Below, in pieces: positions 42,030-46,785 of a DNA stretch of 46,785 bases (the stretch's first letter is position 1; the number at the start of each line of letters is the position of its first letter). The stretch covers positions 1 to 46,785 of the forward strand of contig JARGPI010000043.1 in the NCBI GenBank assembly GCA_029213005.1, in the 5' to 3' direction. The translations under genes and the position numbers were made by a program. The notes beneath the pieces are model-generated. The model was given only the letters and a program-made list of their open reading frames with translations. It made no database searches and had not been told where the DNA came from. Source of the DNA: Verrucomicrobiales bacterium. Lineage in GTDB: Bacteria > Verrucomicrobiota > Verrucomicrobiia > Verrucomicrobiales > DEV007.

Positions 42030-42114
42030 CTTGCTGTCTAAAACGGACGAACTTCACGAAAAATTACGGGTTTTCGGGATTTGTGCCCCTTTTAAATTGA
42101 GTGTCTGTTCCCGC

Positions 42115-42993
42115 ATGTTAAAGACACACAATTTTTGGAAAACGAGTTTACCGGCCACACTTCTGTTCGCCGTGATCGGTCTCGCCTTCGCTCAAACTCA
42201 GAAGGCGCCCCTGAAGATCCTCCTCGTAGCCGGTGGTTGCTGTCACGATTACGACACGCAATCTAAACTGCTCAAAGCGGGAATTGAAGAGCGTCTCAAT
42301 GCCGAAGTCACCGTGGAATACAATCCGGACAAATCCACCGAGACCCGCTTCGCTGTTTATGAAAAGGAAGACTGGGCCAAAGGTTACGACATCATCATTC
42401 ACGACGAATGTTCCGCCAAAGTTTCCGACCGTGCCTATGTGAAGCGAATTCTCGACGCTCACAAGAACGGAGTTCCCGCCGTGAATCTCCACTGCGCGAT
42501 GCACAGCTATCGCTGGGACGACTACAAAAGCCCGGTCGAAATCGGCGCGGATAACGCTGGCTGGTATGAAATGATCGGTCTGCAGTCCACCGGACACGGA
42601 CCTCAGTCACCGATCGATATTAAGTTCGAGAGCGTTTCCCACCCCACCACTAAAGGGCTCGAAAACTGGACCACGATTAACGAAGAGCTTTACAACAACG
42701 TTCAGATTTTTGATGGTACCGTTGCTCTCGCCAAAGGTCATCAGCTCCAAATGCCACGCAAAAAGAAAAATCAGCCTGCGAATCCTGACGCGAAGCCGAC
42801 CAAAGCGGAAGCCGTGGTCGTCTGGGCAAACGAATACGGTCCCAATAAGACGAAAATCTTCAGCACCAGCCTCGGCCATAACAATGAAACCGTCGCTGAT
42901 CCGCGTTTTCTCGATCTCGTTACCCGCGGTCTCCTCTGGGTCAGCGGAAATATCAACGAAGACGGTTCCGCTGTTGAGGGCGCAGGCCGATAA
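42115..42993 (+). CDS. Secreted ThuA-like protein (class I GATase-like fold)
   Basis: 292 residues from the ATG at 42115, chosen because it starts a signal peptide (MLKTHNFWKTSLPATLLFAV, then IGLAFAQ). ILLVAGGCCHDYDTQSKLLK, YDIIIHDECSAKVSD, VPAVNLHCAMHSY and IFSTSLGHNNETVADPRFLD are the blocks of the ThuA (trehalose-utilisation) family, common in PVC bacteria near sugar-degrading genes. Function in the periplasm unknown, probably carbohydrate-related. A Lys/Pro-rich insert (MPRKKKNQPANPDAKPTKAE) lies near residue 225. Confidence 0.8.
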   Translation: MLKTHNFWKTSLPATLLFAVIGLAFAQTQKAPLKILLVAGGCCHDYDTQSKLLKAGIEERLNAEVTVEYNPDKSTETRFAVYEKEDWAKGYDIIIHDECSAKVSDRAYVKRILDAHKNGVPAVNLHCAMHSYRWDDYKSPVEIGADNAGWYEMIGLQSTGHGPQSPIDIKFESVSHPTTKGLENWTTINEELYNNVQIFDGTVALAKGHQLQMPRKKKNQPANPDAKPTKAEAVVVWANEYGPNKTKIFSTSLGHNNETVADPRFLDLVTRGLLWVSGNINEDGSAVEGAGR

Positions 42994-43012
42994 TCATCGA
43001 TCCGTTTAAGCT

Positions 43013-44200
43013 ATGGAGCTGAAGCAGGGAATTCACCTCGGTTATTGCACCAACATTCACCGGGGGGAAACCTGGGAGGAAACGTTTGCGGGACTCAGTC
43101 AACATACCGACCGGGTTCGCCAACGGGTCAGCCCGGTGGATCCCTTTGCGATCGGGCTCCGGCTCGGGTGCGACGCGATCAATGAGCTGAACCGCGACGC
43201 GGCCACGAAGAAAGACTTCGCAAACTGGCTCGAAAAAACCAATTCCTATCTCTTTACGATCAATGGCTTTCCCTACGGGAGATTCCACGGCGGCAGAGTG
43301 AAGGAACAGGTCTACGCGCCCGATTGGACGAGCCGCGATCGCCTCGAGTACACCAACGCCCTCTTCGACTTTGTTTCAGAACTGGCTCCGGCCGGACATG
43401 AGGTCAGTGTCAGCACCCTGCCCGGCTCATTTAAAGAATTTATCCAACCGGCGACCGAAAAAGAACAGCTCCAGGCGATCATCGATAACATCCGGGCCTG
43501 CAGTCGACATATCGACACGTTACGGGAAAAAACGGGGCGGGATATCCACCTCGGAATGGAACCGGAACCGCTCGGGTTGTTTGAAAACACGGCTGAAAGT
43601 CTCGACTTTTTCGACAAACTGGTCGATGGCCTCTCGGCCGATGAATCTGCCGCTGTGCTGCGGAATATCGGAATCAATTACGATACCTGTCACTTTGCAA
43701 TTGAGTTTGAAGACGCTGCGGAATCTCTCTCCCGCTTAACCGCGAATGGTATCAGGATCAGTAAAATCCACCTCAGCTCCGCCCTCACGCTGCCGCCCAC
43801 GGATGGCAATGTGGAACGCCTCGCCACCTTTCAGGACGAGGTTTATTTACACCAAACCATCATTCAATCTCAGGGTGAAGTCACTCACCGCTTCCGCGAC
43901 ATTCCCGACGTGCTCGAATGGTATCCGGAAAATAAAGATCAGGCCGGTGATGAATGGCGGGTTCACTTCCACATCCCGCTGCATGCCGAACCGGATGGGG
44001 ATTTCGGGGACACCACCCGCCAGATTTCAGGCGTGCTCAGCGAAGTGGCGAAAAACCCGGAAATGTGCCGTCATTTTGAAATGGAAACCTACACCTGGGA
44101 AGTACTTCCGGTCGAAATGCAATCCGGAGATGTCGTCGATCAACTGGTCTCGGAATACGAGTGGTGTCTCGACAAATTCAAGACCTCCGACCTGATTTAA
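43013..44200 (+). CDS. eboE: EboE-like TIM-barrel protein
   Basis: 395 residues. GIHLGYCTNIHRGETWEETF at the start and FTINGFPYGRFHGGRVKEQV, then VYAPDWTSRDRLEYT, are signature blocks of EboE, a xylose-isomerase-like TIM-barrel protein of the ebo metabolite-export cluster. Potential metal ligands: Glu in GMEPEPLG, Asp-His in NYDTCHFAIEF, His in VHFHIPLHAEPDGDFGDT. The other ebo genes (eboA-D, eboF) are not in the window. It lies between a ThuA-like gene and a sulfatase, so a sugar-isomerase role is also possible. Confidence 0.75.
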   Translation: MELKQGIHLGYCTNIHRGETWEETFAGLSQHTDRVRQRVSPVDPFAIGLRLGCDAINELNRDAATKKDFANWLEKTNSYLFTINGFPYGRFHGGRVKEQVYAPDWTSRDRLEYTNALFDFVSELAPAGHEVSVSTLPGSFKEFIQPATEKEQLQAIIDNIRACSRHIDTLREKTGRDIHLGMEPEPLGLFENTAESLDFFDKLVDGLSADESAAVLRNIGINYDTCHFAIEFEDAAESLSRLTANGIRISKIHLSSALTLPPTDGNVERLATFQDEVYLHQTIIQSQGEVTHRFRDIPDVLEWYPENKDQAGDEWRVHFHIPLHAEPDGDFGDTTRQISGVLSEVAKNPEMCRHFEMETYTWEVLPVEMQSGDVVDQLVSEYEWCLDKFKTSDLI

Positions 44201-44249
44201 GCGCAATTAAGCGATTGAAAGCCGGGGCAGCCGGTCGGAATTTCCCGGC

Positions 44250-45704
44250 ATGTTTTCTCGACTGATTCTCTCGCTCGTCCTGCTGGGTTCATTTAATCTT
44301 GCCGCAGCCGACCGTCCTGCCAATGTCGTCCTCATTCTGGTCGACGACATGGGCTGGATGGATCTCAGCTGTCAGGGCTCCGATTTTTATGAGACTCCGA
44401 ATATCGATCGCCTCGCGACCGAAGGGATTCGCTTCACCAACGGATACGCCGCCTGTGCAGTCTGTTCACCGACCCGGGCAGCCGTGCAAACCGGACGTTA
44501 TCCCCACCGGATCGGAGTGACCGACTGGATTCGCTCGCTTTTTCAGCGCGGTGGTGTCGGCACCCCGGAGAAGAATCCTACAGAGTATGTCGGTGCGAAA
44601 AATAAGAAACTACTCTGCCCGCCCAATCCCTACTGGATGGAGCATGATGAGGTCACCATCGCCGAAGCACTCCAGGCAAAAGATTACCAGTCCGCCTATA
44701 TCGGAAAATGGCATCTCGGCGACGAAGCCTGGTATCCGGAAGGCCAGGGCTACGACGAGAACCGCGGCGGATGCGACTATGGCCAGCCCCCTTCCTATTT
44801 TGATCCCTACAACAACCCGAAACACAAGCACGAATCAATCCGGGCCGGTATCCATAAACTACCCGGTCGAAAAAAGGGCGAATATCTGACTCATCGCGAA
44901 GCGGACGAAGCCACCGCTCTGATCCGGCAGTGGAAAGATGAACCCTTTTTCATCCAGGTGAGCCATTACGCCGTTCACACCCCGATCCAGGCCATTCCTG
45001 AAATTGCCGCCAAATACGAAGACAAAAAGAGCGCGACTCAGCAAAACACCAAATACGCCGCGATGGTCGAATCCGTCGATGACTCTACCGGTCAGATTCT
45101 CGACACCCTCAAAGAATTGGGGATCGATGACAACACCCTCGTTATTTTCACCAGCGACAACGGCGGTCTCGATAACAAAGGCAACCCCACCGACAACGCT
45201 CCGTTACGAAGCGGGAAAGGCTACGCCTACGAAGGAGGCATCCGGGTGCCGTTTCTGGCCCGCTGGCCCGGACAGATTCCGGAGGGCAAAATCAGCGACA
45301 CCCCGGTTTGTTCCATCGATATTTTCCCGACGATCCTCGATGCAGCAGGAGTCACCCCGCCGCAGGATCGCGAAATTGACGGACTTTCCCTGCTCAGCCA
45401 CATGAAAACCGGCGCCGCAACAGCCGTGGAGCGGGACGAACTTTTCTGGCATTTCCCCCACTATCGACATCAACCCGGCCCCTATTCCATCATCCGGAAA
45501 GGCGATTTCAAACTGATCAAATTCTGGGAAGGGCCCATGGAGCTGTTCGATTTGAAAAACGATCTTAGCGAAACCACAAATCTCGCGGCCACCATGCCTG
45601 AAAAGGTGAAAGAACTCGACGAAACTCTCGTCAGACGATTAAAGCTTGATAGTGCCAAATTACCGAAGGAAAATCCCGAATTTGTCACTAAAGTAACCAA
45701 ATAG
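44250..45704 (+). CDS. Secreted type I sulfatase (second)
   Basis: 484 residues, signal peptide about 1-20 (LLGSFNLAAA). VVLILVDDMGWMDLSCQGSD gives Asp32/Asp33, C72SPTR76 is the formylglycine motif, GKWHLGDEAWYPEGQGYDEN the next metal/sulfate-site block and VIFTSDNGGLDNKGNPTDNA the Asp-Asn pair. It is of the arylsulfatase A-like group and differs in type from the CTPSR enzyme at 15147. It should remove sulfate from an extracellular glycan. The DnaJ-type gene starts 9 bases after its stop, and EboE is 49 bases upstream. Confidence 0.9.
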   Translation: MFSRLILSLVLLGSFNLAAADRPANVVLILVDDMGWMDLSCQGSDFYETPNIDRLATEGIRFTNGYAACAVCSPTRAAVQTGRYPHRIGVTDWIRSLFQRGGVGTPEKNPTEYVGAKNKKLLCPPNPYWMEHDEVTIAEALQAKDYQSAYIGKWHLGDEAWYPEGQGYDENRGGCDYGQPPSYFDPYNNPKHKHESIRAGIHKLPGRKKGEYLTHREADEATALIRQWKDEPFFIQVSHYAVHTPIQAIPEIAAKYEDKKSATQQNTKYAAMVESVDDSTGQILDTLKELGIDDNTLVIFTSDNGGLDNKGNPTDNAPLRSGKGYAYEGGIRVPFLARWPGQIPEGKISDTPVCSIDIFPTILDAAGVTPPQDREIDGLSLLSHMKTGAATAVERDELFWHFPHYRHQPGPYSIIRKGDFKLIKFWEGPMELFDLKNDLSETTNLAATMPEKVKELDETLVRRLKLDSAKLPKENPEFVTKVTK

Positions 45705-45713
45705 AAAAGAGCC

Positions 45714-46622
45714 GTGGAATACAGGGATTATTACAAGATTTTGGGGGTAAAAAAGGATGCTTCAGCTGATGAGATCAAGCGGGCATTCCGGAAGTTGGCG
45801 CGTGTCAACCATCCCGATGTAGCGAGCGACAAGGACGACGCCGAGGAAAAGTTCAAAGCGATCAACGAAGCCTACGAAGTCCTCGGCGATCCCGAAAAGC
45901 GGAAAAAGTACGACCAGCTCGGCTCTAACTGGGACAAAGTTGGCGACAACTGGGGCCAATCCGGCGGCGGATACCCGGGCGGCGGTGGCGGCGGCTTCGA
46001 ATACAGTTTCGGCGGCAGTACCGGTTTCAGCGACTTTTTTGAAGAGATCTTCGGGCGACGGACCGCCGATCCATTCGGTGGCTACCAATCCACCCGGGGT
46101 CGGACCGGCAGCCGTGCCGGGCGCGACGTGGAAAGTGATTTTTTGATCTCAATCGACGAACTGATGAGCGGCGGCGAGCGCCAGATCCGCCTTCAGGACG
46201 GCAATACCGGCAAGGTCAAAACCATCAAAGTGAAAATTCCGGTCGGAGCTACCGATGGGACCCGGATCAGATTGGCCGGGCTCGGAGAACCCGGGATCGG
46301 GAACGGCCCCGCAGGCGACCTTTATCTGAAATTGCGGCTCGAACGCCACCCGAATTTCACTTTTGACGGGACCACCGTCAATGCCGACGTGGAGCTGTCC
46401 CCTTCGGAGTGTGTCCTCGGCGTGCAGAAACTGATCAAGACTCCGAAAGGCAACGTCCGCCTCAAGATTCCGCCCGGAACCCAGAGCGACACCACCTTTC
46501 GAATTCCCGGCCACGGACTGCCAAAGAAAGATGGTAACGGGATGTTTTGCGCAAATATCCGCGTCAAAATCCCCGAGTCGATCACCGACGAACAAAAAGC
46601 TCACTGGGAAGCTCTCGCTTAA
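45714..46622 (+). CDS. DnaJ-type co-chaperone without zinc finger (CbpA-like)
   Basis: 302 residues from a GTG at 45714 (no ATG fits the J-domain start). The J domain (1-70) has YYKILGVKKDASADEIKRAF and HPD at 33-35. A Gly-rich linker (GGGYPGGGGGGFEYSFGGST) leads to the two-part DnaJ C-terminal substrate domain (about 135-300: KIPVGATDGTRIRLAGLGEP; RLKIPPGTQSDTTFRIPGHG). The zinc-finger CxxCxGxG repeats are missing, so it is type B like CbpA. It stimulates DnaK ATPase. No dnaK or grpE nearby. Confidence 0.9.
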   Translation: MEYRDYYKILGVKKDASADEIKRAFRKLARVNHPDVASDKDDAEEKFKAINEAYEVLGDPEKRKKYDQLGSNWDKVGDNWGQSGGGYPGGGGGGFEYSFGGSTGFSDFFEEIFGRRTADPFGGYQSTRGRTGSRAGRDVESDFLISIDELMSGGERQIRLQDGNTGKVKTIKVKIPVGATDGTRIRLAGLGEPGIGNGPAGDLYLKLRLERHPNFTFDGTTVNADVELSPSECVLGVQKLIKTPKGNVRLKIPPGTQSDTTFRIPGHGLPKKDGNGMFCANIRVKIPESITDEQKAHWEALA

Positions 46623-46637
46623 ACTGGACAACCTCCG

Positions 46638-46662
46638 GCCCCGGAGCGAAAAAAGCCGGGGC
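46638..46662 (+). terminator. Stem-loop after the DnaJ-type gene
   Basis: GCCCCGG (46638-46644) pairs with CCGGGGC (46656-46662), loop of 11 bases. No T-run follows, so termination is uncertain. It lies 15 bases after the stop. Confidence 0.4.
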
Positions 46663-46712
46663 GAACGAAGTATCAGTCCCCGGGCAAAGAGATTTCCGTT
46701 AAATCGGAAAAT

Positions 46713-46747
46713 TGTACCCTGTACAATCGGGGACTGTACAGGGTACA
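46713..46747. repeat. Paired palindrome, site 6
   Basis: TGTACCCTGTACA at 46713-46725, spacer ATCGGGGAC, TGTACAGGGTACA at 46735-46747: perfect inverted copies that can form one 13-bp stem with a 9-base loop. ACATTTCGCA follows at once (46748-46757), like the end of the transposase element at 31703, so another related element may begin near the window edge. Confidence 0.9.
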
Positions 46748-46785
46748 ACATTTCGCATCTTGAGAATACAAGGGAGGCTGGAGGC

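Noticed and set aside
162..46747. CRISPR array
   Set aside because: The repeat units are 13 bases, with 9-base spacers, only two per site and scattered over 46 kb; no cas gene is present.

Overview
The window reads as chromosomal DNA of a marine-type member of the PVC superphylum, most likely Verrucomicrobiota (Planctomycetota not excluded). The evidence is protein content: two pairs of planctomycete-type cytochrome c / DUF1549-DUF1553 proteins with DUF1501 partners, a short sigma-70 factor followed by a FecR-LamG protein, two formylglycine sulfatases, a ThuA-like protein and a 1065-residue SecA with large insertions. Genes are tightly packed, often overlapping by 1-8 bases, and many starts lack a good Shine-Dalgarno sequence.

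Layout. 1-3588: a hexanucleotide repeat, then three minus-strand genes (SGNH acetylesterase, Lon-fold pseudoprotease-like protein, pseudo-receiver protein). 3708-17810: a plus-strand block with sigma factor, FecR-LamG protein, two PSD1/DUF1501 pairs, a sulfatase and a double-GNAT protein; it looks like a regulated sulfated-polysaccharide locus. 17936-19072: fatty acid desaturase. 19084-24219: minus-strand run of alcohol dehydrogenase, HExxH protein, C26 glutamine amidotransferase-like protein, ATP-grasp protein, then an FAD oxidoreductase and MnmM methyltransferase that look like the last two steps of mnm5(s2)U34 tRNA modification. 24403-27862: plus-strand operon with a SurA-like PPIase, membrane protein, CoaX, ROK kinase and an ExbB-like small protein. 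27874-29956: DUF3060 lipoprotein, tRNA-Gly(TCC) with its promoter, secreted hypothetical. 29966-31574: metal ABC transporter. 31693-32462: a Y1 (IS200/REP-associated) transposase in nested inverted repeats. 32468-39072: D,D-carboxypeptidase, ParA, SecA, NfeD-like and membrane protein, ending at a terminator. 39319-46622: epimerase and beta-hydroxyacid dehydrogenase (divergent), secreted protein, ThuA-like, EboE-like, second sulfatase, DnaJ/CbpA-type chaperone.

The most interesting signal is not a gene. A paired palindrome, two copies of TGTAC-(AGG or CCT)-GTACA exactly 22 bases centre to centre with a 9-base spacer, occurs at five places, four of them 5-10 bases after a stop codon and two of those inside gene runs. 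A degenerate sixth site and one full site flank the only Y1 transposase gene in the window. This fits a REP/BIME-like repeat family with its own transposase (a REP-RAYT system), apparently with an unusual hairpin and paired architecture. The link between repeat and enzyme is inferred from position.
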